Positions 12,201 to 23,107 of a stretch of DNA of 64,000 nucleotides are shown piece after piece. The notes beneath the pieces were generated by a model. It saw only the letters and a program-made list of their open reading frames with translations. It ran no database searches and had not been told where the DNA came from. A program made the translations under genes and the position numbers. Within the stretch, counting starts at the first letter, position 1. Each line of letters opens with the position of its first letter. The stretch is from Acanthaster planci (lineage: Eukaryota; Echinodermata; Asteroidea; Valvatida; Acanthasteridae): NCBI RefSeq assembly GCF_001949145.1, contig NW_019091619.1:211379-275378 (forward strand), read 5' to 3'.

Positions 12201-12603
12201 AAGGAAATCGGACAGGCAGCACAGGGAAAACAACAATACTCATGATGCGCCTAGGCCTGTCCCAACAAATAGGGCTGTAGTGGCTCTCTTTTACAATCTG
12301 TCTCTGACCTGGTGGCGACAGGTAACAGACCGATTGAAAAAGAAAGCCACTACAACCCTATTTGTCATGTTTGTGGGGCTACAGTATGGGGCTACATCAA
12401 GTACATGCTTGGCCCTACCTCGCTTCGTTTAAAACAGCGGCAAAATACGTCGCCTGTGCGCATGCTGAAACCGTAATAACGTGGGATCTTGCTCTTAAAA
12501 CAAGGTAGGGTGTTTCTTCCTCAGATATTGCATTTTCAAAATTCAGAGATGGTAAATCTCGTGTGATATCGCCGATTGCACTGCTCATCTCTACGGACGC
12601 CAT
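3068..12603 (-). CDS. NOXRED1: NOXRED1-like NADP-dependent oxidoreductase domain protein, six exons
   Basis: The six joined exons (12419-12603, 9247-9446, 7627-7817, 6220-6370, 4598-4784, 3068-3245) give 1092 nt, 363 aa plus TGA; every junction keeps phase. The family is related to pyrroline-5-carboxylate reductase, but its substrate is unknown to me. Residues 91-100 (VGIIGCGRIG) form the GxGxxG Rossmann loop. S121-R124 (STRR) after strand 2 suit binding of the NADP 2'-phosphate. LPSQLPDI and VYSFLSSVPIPRL in exon 3 fit the family's conserved core, and FDLAAV near the C-terminus also fits. Length is close to the vertebrate protein (about 360 aa). No signal peptide or membrane segment is seen, so it is probably soluble. 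The start is the only in-frame ATG giving the expected N-terminus. Introns are 1.2-3.0 kb and hold SINE and fold-back repeats. The alternative, a true P5C reductase, is unlikely given the N-terminal extension and the divergent C-terminus. Confidence 0.9.
4063..4230. repeat. MITE-like element, copy 1 (NOXRED1 intron 5, genomic between exons 4 and 5)
   Basis: The ends ttgttaataagag and ctcttattaaggg are inverted, and the interior matches a second copy at 50474-50644, including the shared word ggaatgaaaacaatgaaaa. Two dispersed copies with mirrored ends indicate a small non-autonomous DNA transposon. No coding content. Confidence 0.75.
4598..4784 (-). CDS. NOXRED1: NOXRED1 exon 5 (helical dimerisation-type region)
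   Basis: The acceptor CATGCAG is followed by AT TCG ATT, completing Asp243. Residues 244-304 form the helical C-terminal domain (NLCIRLGLSRDETISTLN). The donor GTATGA leaves phase 2; it is weaker than the other donors, but the frame demands it. Confidence 0.87.
6220..6370 (-). CDS. NOXRED1: NOXRED1 exon 4
   Basis: The acceptor CATCAG is followed by GTG ATT AAG in phase 0. Residues 193-242 run from VIKCSNIIKP to PLNLDKE. The donor GTAGGC leaves phase 1. Confidence 0.88.
7627..7817 (-). CDS. NOXRED1: NOXRED1 exon 3
   Basis: The acceptor CCAG is followed by GG GTT CTC, completing Gly129. Residues 130-192 include HLLFLCVLPSQLPDI and VYSFLSSVPIPRLRQ, the second conserved block of the nucleotide-binding domain. 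The donor GTAAGG is in phase 0. Confidence 0.92.
8055..8290 (-). repeat. tRNA-related SINE, nearly full length (NOXRED1 intron 2)
   Basis: On the minus strand a box B-like sequence (ATGTTCGAATCCAACTG) is followed by a conserved body: CTGCCGGCAG, CTTGCCTCTCTCCACCCAG, ATAAATGGGTACC and GACTGGCATCCCATCC. It ends near GAAACCAGAGATAAAC. A shorter copy of the same family lies at 62820-62932 on the plus strand. The body is like SINEs of aquatic deuterostomes; the family name is not assigned. Confidence 0.75.
9247..9446 (-). CDS. NOXRED1: NOXRED1 exon 2 (Rossmann dinucleotide-binding loop)
   Basis: The acceptor TTTCAG is followed by A-CAG-TAC. The exon encodes residues 62-128, including VGIIGCGRIG and the basic STRRPETL segment. 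The donor GTAAGG leaves phase 1. Confidence 0.92.
11357..11414. repeat. short hairpin, 21-bp arms, in NOXRED1 intron 1
   Basis: The left arm 11357-11378 and right arm 11394-11414 are reverse complements except for one extra C in the left arm, around a 15-base loop. The arm core is CCCCACAGTTCTGGGG. No transposon ends were recognised. Confidence 0.7.
12265..12365. repeat. 101-bp fold-back MITE in NOXRED1 intron 1
   Basis: The element starts ACAAATAGGGCTGTAGTGGC and ends with its near-perfect reverse complement GCCACTACAACCCTATTTGT. Pairing continues inward through a CAGGT/ACCTG block, leaving a central loop of about 7 bases (GTGGCGA). It lies just downstream of NOXRED1 exon 1. The structure is that of a small palindromic MITE. 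Confidence 0.82.
12419..12603 (-). CDS. NOXRED1: NOXRED1 exon 1
   Basis: This exon encodes residues 1-61 plus two bases of Arg62. It starts MASVEMSSAI and ends FAAVLNEA. The donor GTAGGG follows position 12419. The AG/A split codon joins exactly to exon 2. Confidence 0.88.
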
Positions 12604-12659
12604 GGCCAGATGGTTTACTGTTGCATGTAGCTAGCTGTCTCCATGCAAGGCATGGCACT

Positions 12660-12670
12660 GCATGATGGGA
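12660..12670 (-). promoter_or_regulatory. candidate ZNF143/Staf-type promoter motif upstream of NOXRED1
   Basis: The minus strand reads TCCCATCATGC, about 60 bases upstream of the NOXRED1 ATG. This resembles the core of the ZNF143/Staf motif found close to many animal start sites. Position and match fit a proximal promoter, but no start-site evidence exists here. Confidence 0.35.
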
Positions 12671-12888
12671 TAAGACTCACATGAGGCCGAGTCCGAATCA
12701 GCTATTTTGTGGCTATGGCTTAATATTTTGCCATTGGCGTATTGTATACGCAATAGCTAAGGCCGTATCCACATTGTTCGTTACTGACAACATCATTTGT
12801 CAAGCTAGACCAGTGCACGGACGTGTATATTAAAATCTAAACTCGCAATGCCCTAAATCAGCTTATAGAATCATTGAATCCACTCGCA

Positions 12889-13001
12889 GCCATTTTACCG
12901 AGCCGAATACAAAGCTTTCCTGGTAATGCCCGCCTTTGTTCTTCCTGACGTCAATAGTAGGGAGCCAACACACGCCTTTGTATTCGGCTCGGTAAAATGG
13001 C
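12889..13001. promoter_or_regulatory. inverted repeat flanking a perfect CRE, upstream of NOXRED1
   Basis: Perfect 26-bp arms, 12889-12914 and 12976-13001, both contain CCATTTTACC (YY1-like CCAT core) and CGAATACAAAG. The 61-bp spacer carries a perfect palindromic CRE (TGACGTCA, 12946-12953). It lies about 290-400 bp upstream of the NOXRED1 start codon. It could be a promoter module or a MITE that landed in the promoter; sequence alone does not decide. Confidence 0.55.
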
Positions 13002-16000
13002 CGCTGGTTGGCTTCTTTTTCATACAAAGGCGTCGCAAGTCCAGGTTTTTTTTATATACATTTGTACGTCCGTGGACCAGTGCCGTTTTGCGGGTGCAGA
13101 AGTACAGTCAGTCCTTTACCCCAACGAATTCAGTTCGGTATTTTTTTCACACAACTTTTTAAGAATTCCTCCTCTCAAAATACTGAGCAAAATTGCATTT
13201 AGACTTGTAAGATTAAATCACGGTAGTTTTGTTCCTCCATAATTAAATAAGCGTTAAAAGACACAAAGAAACCAAAGAGGGACCTCCCCTTTCCTGATTC
13301 GAAATGCTCCGCCCATCTATCATAAGCCACCAAGGGTACGGGACAGATGTGGGCCAACTGAGGGAGGCGGCCTTTCTAAATTTCTCGACTCCCGCCCCTC
13401 GATCCTTGAGGACACATAAGTAGGCCTACGTCCCGTGACAATCTTTCCAGTTTGCCAGTGAACAGATGGAACACTTTGAATGTTGTACTTGTAGGCTGGC
13501 GGTCGCACTGTATAGCGCGCCGCCTGATATTTTGTGATGTGAGATTATGGTGGCAAAATATGCCTTTTTGATAATTTCAAATAGGAATTAGGCCATTAAA
13601 ATAATAAGTAGTTATCATCCCAATTTTTCTTTATTTAAAAACAAACGGGGAGGGGGGAATGTAAACTGAAAAGCACTGAAAAATTAAACGAGAAACGATC
13701 CCAAGTTTACTGTTCGGTCTGAGAATTTGCGCAAGACTAGTGACTAGTTCATTCTCGATCGGAGGCTGTTCCATCTATTGGACACGCCCGGTAAGAAAGG
13801 GCCACGGCAAACTACATTCAATTTAAGGAAAGAATGGTAAACGGAACAGCACCACCGACTAATCAGACTCGACCGCATCCAAATTATTGGCTGCGGCTGT
13901 AACTGCATGTACAAACATACAGTCCGTTAACAAGAGAACTATTAATACAAATTTCTGTTGATATATTAAAAGAAAGTTATAGGTCCCATTTCTTCGTTTT
14001 TCACTGGTAAATATACCTAATATAAATACAATGTTCCTGTTCTAACAAGGTAATAGACCAGTCCTTGTGAATTCTTAATAACAGGGTTCAACTCTGCTGG
14101 TATCCTGCATAAAGTGCCGGCATCTAAACGGACATGTGGACATTTCTTACAAAAAAAAACCCTCCCCTACTTTCCCTTTATGGGCAAAAAGGATGATCAC
14201 CAATTGCTTTTTAAAAAATTCTTTCTATATGGCCTTATGTTAGAGTTGTCCCCTCTATGAGCTACAACGCCTTGGTCTTGCAACATTGCTGAAAACTGCA
14301 TGGGCACTTTTTCCAGTTGTTAAACAACAACATTTGCCCAGTGGGCCCTATATCAAAAGCAACATTGCAATGGACTTGCTGACGACTTCTTCCGTTATGG
14401 AGCTTCTTTGTTGATGCAAAGTGGCACCAAGCAACGGAGCATGAAAGTATTATGTCCTCGCTGGTGCATCAATTGGATAATACACATGAGCCTATTCACC
14501 CACAAACGCTTTCCGTCGTATAGAATGACGGCTGATCTAATAATAACCCAGGGAGACCGGGGATTCCCTGAAAATGTCACGCAATCCTACGACTGCATGT
14601 AAAGCATAGCAGTTGCTGGTGCTGCATAACTAAACCCAGAGTAAATATAACCCTCGAAAGTGAAAAAAAAAACAAATTCAGTGACAAGAATGATTGCCCG
14701 TTCCTTCTGGAAACTTTCGGAAATGACCACAGTCCCTAAAATGTGACATTAAGTCATATTCCTTGAAGAAAAAAATCTCATCGTTATTCTCTTCCGCAGC
14801 TTACACTGTCACGAGTTATTACAAACTGACATGCCTTGTAAAATATTAAGTTTAAAAAAAATAAAGTACCAGCAAGGCATCTATGTTTGTAAAAGCAATA
14901 GCGAAGACTGAGAAAAAAATTATAAAAATAGGAGGGAAAACTCAGAAAATGGAAGGCATGGAGGAAAAGCTTAGAGCACGTTTCTGCGAGTTGGGATTCA
15001 ACCAGTAAAAGTCCGGGTATTGGAGGTTGAATGTGAAAAGATAAATTTCTTCCATCCTTACAATAAAAGAGACCCTTGGTCTAATACGAAGGGTATCATA
15101 CACGGAAAAGTTGTGAAATGTATGATTTCAATGTACTAAACCTTGAAGGTAATTCTTAGTAAACCTTTTTCTTTAGCTTTGCTCAAAAGGAAAGTTTCCA
15201 GTAATTTTAAGTTGTAATAAAATTGATTCATTCAATTCAATTTTTGAACATCAACTATTTGGTTTTAAATTATATAACATGAGGCAGAGATGTTTTCTAA
15301 ACCCCCCAGAAAGGTTTATTCGAACCCTCCATGTTATTGTGATTTGAAATATCAGCAAAGACACTTCCCTTTTTACAGATTTTGAGATTAGATGTGAATT
15401 CTTTTGGGGGAGGATGCCATAAACTTGTGATTTTCTGACAGACTTGACTTTTCAACACTTTCTCAAGCACGATGTGTTCTGCTTCATAAAAAAGCAACAC
15501 AAAGGTCATGTCGCAACACGCATACTGGAACATATTTCTCACATTAACTATTGTCAGTCACTGTGCGAAAGGACCAGACCAGCACATAAGCTGCGAGATG
15601 GAAGATAACAGAGAGCACCATGTTTAACCTTTAGCTTGGAGGCCGATCGACCCAGCTGCTATGGCAATGACCGTTGGTGACGTCAAGGAACTGCGCCTCA
15701 CATACTGATCGTCAAATGTAGAGTAACCCCTTAATGTAAACCGCTTGTTGGATTTAGTTAACATTTAACCGCATGCGTGTCAGACCCTTTGTGCCGTTAC
15801 CACCATGCCACTGGCAAAGGCGCTCTGCTTCAAACCAGCAGAAATATTAGTGCGGCCTGATACGAACTTGTTATATTTTTTTTCAAGCCACATTTTTAAA
15901 AAGGCATTAAGTTCGAATGCTGATTGAATTAAGCAGTGAATAAGTTTACTTGGGCTGTACATGTTCACGAGTTTCAAAGCTTCGAACATCCGGGTATAGG

Positions 16001-16714
16001 GCTAGGCGTAGAAAAGAGACAAACTTTTGAGCCAGGAAAACCCGCCTAAGGCTTTCCTAGAGGCAGTGCTTTTGGACTTTTATATGACCCAGACGGTAAA
16101 TCCCTTGCCGTCATGTATAAGCATAAATGGACGCCACGTAGCAAGTTTCCTGCATTCCAAGGCCATGACGCCCACACAAATTATTTCTTGCATAAAACAA
16201 CAAACAAACGAGAACAAACAAAATATGTATAAACATGTTATAAATATGTTAAATTACATTTGCTTTAAACAATGCCTTAGATGTTTTTGAGAGACATTGG
16301 GCCAGTTATTGCTTTCTAAAAAAAAGCCCCCTTTATCCTTTTTTGTTGAACAGGGAGAGACTTTGAATTGTTGGTAGGGGGATCAGATCTGTGATGAATA
16401 AACTGGATGTTAAAGGTATATGTCAGTCTACGTAGATAATTAAAGAACCAATATAAGAAAGATGTACACAATTGAACAAAGGGATTGAAGGCGGGTACAT
16501 ATGTAATATATATATATAATTACCCCCACCCATATACCCCTTGATCTCCTCAATAGGCCAGTTTATGAGGCAGTCATACAATCTCCACATATTTTTGAAG
16601 CTGCTTTATTGGTGATAAAAATTCCAGCCTTTTGGCTAATAAGTATAAAGTGTTTATGAAATGATTCAAATTTTAAAATTTGAAAACAGCATTTTCACCG
16701 CCGGGTTGCTGCGT

Positions 16715-16854
16715 GTACCGAAGTGAATACGTCACGCGCACAATTTGTGTGTAAAAGGCATTAGCGCGAGAAGCAGCGCATAAACCAACACGCGTGCGTA
16801 CTCCATTCGTTTGCACTGCACTTTCTGGTTCACAGTGACGTCACACTTCGGTAC
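16715..16854. repeat. 140-bp MITE-like element with GTACCGAAGTG ends
   Basis: The left end GTACCGAAGTGAATACGTCAC mirrors the right end GTGACGTCACACTTCGGTAC over about 20 bp. The interior is GC-richer than its surroundings and pairs only loosely. The right end contains a perfect TGACGTCA. It is consistent with a small non-autonomous DNA transposon; target-site duplications are unclear. Confidence 0.65.
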
Positions 16855-18617
16855 TCTACAACATAATAATCGGTTAAATGCGCGGCTCGCCAACTGTCAG
16901 AGTTTCAGACACCTGAACAGAGTGGTACATGCTTAGCAAACCAACAACGCAAGACGGTAACAGCAAAATATGCATGTTACCCAATGACGGCTCCTATACC
17001 CCCCCCCAACACGTGATGTTACTTTTTCTTCACCAGAAACACAATAGATGCTTTTGTTACATACGTATTTAGAAATACGGGAATACCCCGGCAAGTAATT
17101 TTGAAAGGGGTTTTCCAGAGAATGGTATTTTTCACAAACTTTTAAGGAAAACGGCTGCCGAATACAGACAACAATCTTGGCACTTTTGCAGTTCGCAACC
17201 CAATGCTTCGCAGTGAACTCTTTGCGGATGATAAACTGGTTGCAAACCTGGCAGCTCCTCAGTGTGTGAAACCTGTAGATGATGCGATTAGGACCATGAT
17301 ACTTCAGGTTCTGTGCAAGTTTGCATTGTAACAGGCCACACCTATGATAGTCAGCTTGACACAGAAACCCCCCCCCCAAAAAAAAAATAAATAAATAAAA
17401 ATAAAACAGCTTATTAGGTTCTTAAACCTCTGAAAAGTGTTTGTTGTAAACCCCGGAGGCACTCTATGATCCCCAGGTAATTGTATGAAAAAATATACAC
17501 AAGTGAGGTGTATAGTCACTCAGTTCACAAGCCGTCTTCTTTTGAATATGGTCGGTGAGTTTGGTTTTTACACACGGCATTTCTCTTGAGACAGATAATT
17601 GACAGAAACATAATTCGTTTTCAACAGCTATGGATGTGAAAAACGTGTCATTGCTCTGTACGTTTGCGCCTTATTCAAAAGACGCGCTGATGTTTGCGTA
17701 TGCTGTACATGACCGTTGCATTCAGAGACATTTATGGGTCGGGGTTATTCGGGGCAAAATGACAAGGAACAGGTGAAATCATCATCAAAAGTCCATTGTT
17801 TGCTTTTTTAAAAAAAATAATTATCATGGTTAGGTCTATATGTTTTGGAAAATACAAATAAATTAGAACATGCGCATTGGAAAATCAGGTTTTGTGAATG
17901 CAAAATCGACTGTCTGAAACTCAATCAGGATGTGGCTTGTAGACTAAATCACGCTTGTTTGTTAGAAACCGCACTGGCAATGACGTGTTGAAAGAGAGTC
18001 TAATCCACGGTGAGCCAGGTCATTTATTGCCCAATCTTGTACTCTAGCAAAAGTCAATATACATTAAAGTTTACATTTCTTTGAACCTGATTTTTTCCAG
18101 CGATTTAAATAGCGTGAGACGGCTGCTAAGGTTGGGTGCAAAAGAACGAAGCTTTATTTTAACTAAACTGGCTTTGAAAGCTGGTTGATCTCAATACAGT
18201 GCACGTTGGTTTACCGCACCACGGGGCCTTTTCACAGACAGTCACGTTGAGATCACTCACCAACCGCAGCGATAACAAAGATGAAACTCAAAAGAACTCT
18301 TGTGCATGAATTCAGCAATTTTCGGTTTTCAAAAGATGGTAGTTTTTAACTGTAAACAACTTCTTCAGTATTGCAGAAGTAGGCCTACTTTTAAAAAACA
18401 CCTGTCTTAGAGCGAGAAAAGAAATGAAAGCTAGACATTCGGACCTTTAGGCGGGAAAAAAACTTAAGGTCTATTTTTTTTTTACTTTTAGTTGCAAAAA
18501 ATGCCATTTTTCAGTCATTCTCTACCGTGTGACCCTAACCGACAACAGTTTTGAAGAAAACTTATTACAGTGCCTTTGCAAGTAAAATTGCACATTTTCC
18601 TATAATCCATTCTGACA

Positions 18618-18650
18618 CACTGCAACTCATCGTAGAGATGAGTTGCAGTG
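18618..18650. repeat. short perfect hairpin
   Basis: The arms CACTGCAACTCATC (18618-18631) and GATGAGTTGCAGTG (18637-18650) pair perfectly around a GTAGA loop. No flanking element structure was seen. Confidence 0.6.
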
Positions 18651-19754
18651 TCACATATCATCGACCGATGATATACCCTTCTTTACAACAAATTCCCGTC
18701 AGGCTCATGTTGACTATCAGTTTCAGAACCTAAAAACTAAATTAAACCAATGAATCCTCCAGTTGCAACAAGGAATAAAGCCTATTTATAGCATACTGCA
18801 CTTGCCACACAATCATTGTATTGCTAAATATGGTTGTACATTACCAGATAAGCCCCTAGGCGAGGGTTTTGCATTACATAACTGACAAAACTGAAACTTA
18901 ATTGGAACTTAAGGAATGCCCATCCTCTTGTTTGTTTAATAGTTCTGTCATTTGAGGCTTGGTGAAATGCTGTTTCTCCCTGGAGAAACAATCCCTCTTG
19001 TTCATCGTGATGAACGAACAACGGTGTGGCTGTTCGTTTGGCCGGGTCGAATTATTCTCTTTACAAATAAACAATCTAATCATTTTTGCCATTGGACATT
19101 TTGGATCACTAATCAGTTACTTGTCAAATATAATGATCATGTTTTTGTCTGTATCACGTTCCGTATTCGGCGTGAACGGGATAACTCGCAGCCTGGGACA
19201 GTCCTGTACGGATCTAGTACTCTGCGTGACTCCCCAGGGAATAAAAAGAAATGTGCCATAATTAGATGACGTTTAACTCGACAGAATTAGTTTAATACGA
19301 ACAACATCTGCAAGAAACCAATGTTTTCTTGCAAAATCCCTCAGAAAACAAGCCTTTACAAATCAGTTGTTTACAATACAGTCACCATAGTCCTTGGGAT
19401 AGCAGTGTGGCAAAATTGAAACCATGCAAGTTGGACAGCTCAGGCCCATGGACTCTGTGTGACCATAATTTACGTGTGTAGCGATTTTAATCCATAAAAC
19501 ATTTACTTGTGGTTGCATGTAAAATATGCCCAGTGGGTGACCCCATCATAGTTCTCCAAGCTCGTCGCCCTTTCCTTCCTTGACCAAACAACTTGTAGTC
19601 AATCTTCCAACAAATCAGTTCTACCCAGGTACGTCCGTCTGCAAAACTTGATGTCTGGGTTTTATCTTTAACGGACGCGCCTCGCGCAGCGCTCAGGAAA
19701 CCTGCTCATTATGGACAAGTAGAGCTGCGTCCTTATCTGTTAGAAATCTCCCAC

Positions 19755-20380
19755 CTTAAAAGAGGTCGCGCTGGATTCTGGTCTGTATTCCTACACATCA
19801 AACTGAGAAGAAATTATGGTTTCAGGAAATATACTCTGCCTCAACCTGGGGAGCATGGGCCAGACGGGCCCAAAAGGACTGTCGACAGGAAATAGTTCAA
19901 GACATCAGAAGTTCCCGAGCTTTAGCAGGGGAGACGCCCACAGTCTCCGTGGTGTATCCACAAGGGATCTCGAGGCTTAGGTGGTTCTGGAACAACGTAG
20001 CTCCCCAAAGAACCCTTATCGACTCCTTTCACGCACCTGCAAGGGGCCCGACCACCTAAACCCAATTTCCTCTCGGTGGAAAATCCTCCAGCGGAACAGT
20101 TTAGCAGGCAAGATTTACCATCCCCCCCCGAGTTCATGCAGGTGGTCAGCTTAGGAGTTCATCCAGGCAGGGCCCACTGGGATTTCCTCATGAACACAGC
20201 TTTGGCGGATTTAGAGATTTTGGGATGGGCAAGTCATAGGTTGGCGGCGACGAGAGGCGACCGGACTCGCAGAAGGGTACTCGCTGTCCCCAGCGATGTC
20301 TTGTGCCGATCAGAGGAGGCAGCTGAGCACGGCACTAACTTCGTCAGCTGGGAATTATCAATGGAAACGCATTCAGTCCT
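19755..20380 (+). pseudogene. GC-rich coding-like remnant, unrecognised
   Basis: This stretch is clearly richer in G and C than its neighbours. It carries an open plus-strand frame from about 19757 to a TAA near 20060, and another frame shifted by one base runs on from about 20076 to beyond 20380. Both read as ordinary protein-like sequence, for example GAWARRAQKDCRQEIVQ and RLRWFWNNVAPQRTL. No family was recognised. It may be a frameshifted remnant of a transposon or retrogene, or chance. Confidence 0.25.
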
Positions 20381-22918
20381 GGATCGTCTTCTACAGCCAT
20401 GCCCGTGCAAAACCATCTATAATCTATATGGATGAAATCACAAATTGCAAGAAATACATGTATGTCAAATATAAAGAACATGTCATCCGACAGCTGAAAT
20501 TGGCTGAATATTTTTGTTATGCACATACATGTATTTAATATTCAAATTAAGTAGTCAAACTTTTAAATCGCACAAATTTTTCACCATTTCTGATAAACTT
20601 TAACACTAACAAAATAAAAGCCCCCCCCCCAAAAAAAAACAAAGGTTTGTTCCGAAAGGGGAAATTGGTTGTATTAAAATATGATAGGTGCATGGTGATA
20701 CTTTATATCAGCTTACTTACTGCAAACTGATGCCAGTTGCACATGTTCCTGAATGATCCTTATGATAGACATGCCGTTCGCCACTATAGGCCTATACAAC
20801 GAATCTGTTACACGTACATGTACCTGCCAAAAAATCAGTTCGCAAAACACTTCCTGTTGAGCAGGAAAAGACACATAAATATGATAAGAAATCATATTTA
20901 TTGAGTAACTGACTGGGCATATGTTGATAGTTATGCGTGGGAGAGTATCTTTTCCCCTCATCCAAATCAGCACCAAATTTAATCTTGAATTGTGCATTTT
21001 TGTACCTGTATCTGACGTTTTGCAATGGTGATCGTGACAAGAGCGAGTTAATGATCAGTATATGTTAGTCGACGAATTTGGCCTTGTGACTGGAAGTGAA
21101 TCAGGAATGGCCTGAGCAATGGCGGAAGCAGTGTTAAAGTAGTAAAAAAAAATGCTCAGAAAAAGTCCAGGGCCAGTTACTTTATTATTATATACCGGAG
21201 CCTTTTCGACATAAAACGGTCAACTGCTCGAATTAAGTTCACACGTGTGGGCACCATTGGTGTTGGCACGTAGGAGGTTTTCCGGGGAGGAGGAAAAGCA
21301 CTCCGGGTCAGAAGCAAACTGACAAGCCATCAAGGAAGGGGGATAATGGAATTCTAAGGAAGTTTTAAGCAAATCAGCGATTTTCACCCCCCCTTTCTTC
21401 TTTACTTTTCTCTTTTATTCCCTTATATTTTTGAATGCATGGGGGAGAGGGGATTATAGGAGACAACCACCAGCCCCGCTACGCCCTTGGTATACGGACT
21501 GAGAGCACCAGTTCGTTTTGCCCTCGGATAGAAATTAAAGATGTCACGAATGGTGATGATCATGATCATGCAATCAGTCGTCTTGGCTGCAAGCTTGTCC
21601 TCCGAATAACCCCTTTTGCAGCAATGGGCCTCCATAAATTAATCTGTATGCAATGAAAGAAGACAAAACAGAGAGAACATTGCATAAAAACATTACACCT
21701 TTTTCACGGTACATACTACGGCGGTTTGTGTCGTGTTTTTCTGACTTTCGTGATTATATTTTGAGGGTCACAGTGAAAAATGACTGTTTTCTGCTATTGT
21801 ACGATTACAAGCTGAATATTTGTATGGCTTTATATTTGTTAATGTGAATTAGTTGTAGTCGGATATTTAATGAGTCACCCTATAAAACCACTCTGGATAT
21901 GGATCACTTGTATTTTGTCCATTCGAACGGCCCCTCTATGCTGTACAGAAAGATCATGGTCCTGATGTAGATTTTTTTGAGCCAATCCGCAGTATAAATA
22001 TGGGTTACCTTTTTTTTGTTGAGGATTTTTGTTGACCACTCAGCCGTTTTTAAAGAATTCTTGACAGCTTAAAAAAACAAGCGGTCAAGTCATATGAAAC
22101 TGGACAATGGTGTCTTTTAGCCATGAGCGCGTAGATTTACACATGTATCATGCATTACACACTATGGATCATCGTCGAAATTATCATAAAACCGCCAGGC
22201 TTATTAATAACACAAAAAGTAGGGTATGACGTCATCACACCATAGGCTTATGTATAATGGATCCATACGACTTATCTACATGTATCTATCTTTCACAGAT
22301 GAGGGTTGGACCATGGACAAGCAAAGGTACGCCGACTACAGGAATTATGACTACGAAGGCGCCCACATGATGCACGCGTAATTTGGATGTTTCACAACGA
22401 TGTCAGTGTCATTGATTATGCAGTTTCATCGTAAAATGTCATATTTTGCTGCTTCATATTTTATGCATCTCCTAAATCTTGCACGGTGTTTTGCACATTA
22501 TCATGAGTGGAAACGTAAATGAAAACACTGCTAAAGTCCCCACCGTCATTCAATGCGACATTTCCTCTCTACTCCCCAGAGGAAGTGGTATGTATCACAT
22601 GCGGACTGCATTGCATGACGTCATAGACACCAACCTAATTTCTGCCTGTGTGAATTAGGGGAATACACAGTAAATTCATCAGTTACAGTGGCGCATAGAT
22701 GTCACTTTCTCCAGCCCATTTCCACCTTTATGCTTTCCCGGTGATAGTGGTTCCTCAGCTTCATGATTTAATTTTGGAAAAAAGACTTGGTGGTTACACG
22801 TGCTACACGTCGAAGTTTCTGTGCCCTAAAAGCTTTCTTCCGCTATGCTGATGGAACCCGAAGGTAATGACCTTAACCAAGACTGTTGATGAACAAGAGG
22901 AACAGTCTTAAATGTATG

Positions 22919-23107
22919 CACTCTAAAAAATCCCTGGTCAGATTGACCCAGAATTGGGTCCCATTCGGCACGACCCTTTTCCGGGTCAAATTATGACACA
23001 GAAAGGATCAAATATGACCGGGAAAGGGGGTCATATTGTGACCCAGAAAAGGGTCATATCGAAAGGGACCCAATGCTGGGTCAATCTCACCAGGGAGTTT
23101 TAGAGTG
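22919..23107. repeat. 189-bp palindromic MITE with GGGTCA repeats
   Basis: The ends CACTCTAAAA and TTTTAGAGTG are inverted, and the next bases (TCCCTGGT and CCAGGGA) also mirror. The interior is built from repeated GGGTCA/TGACCC hexamers in both orientations; at least six exact copies are visible. It is a fold-back element with DNA-transposon-like ends. The hexamer equals the nuclear-receptor half-site RGGTCA. Confidence 0.8.
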
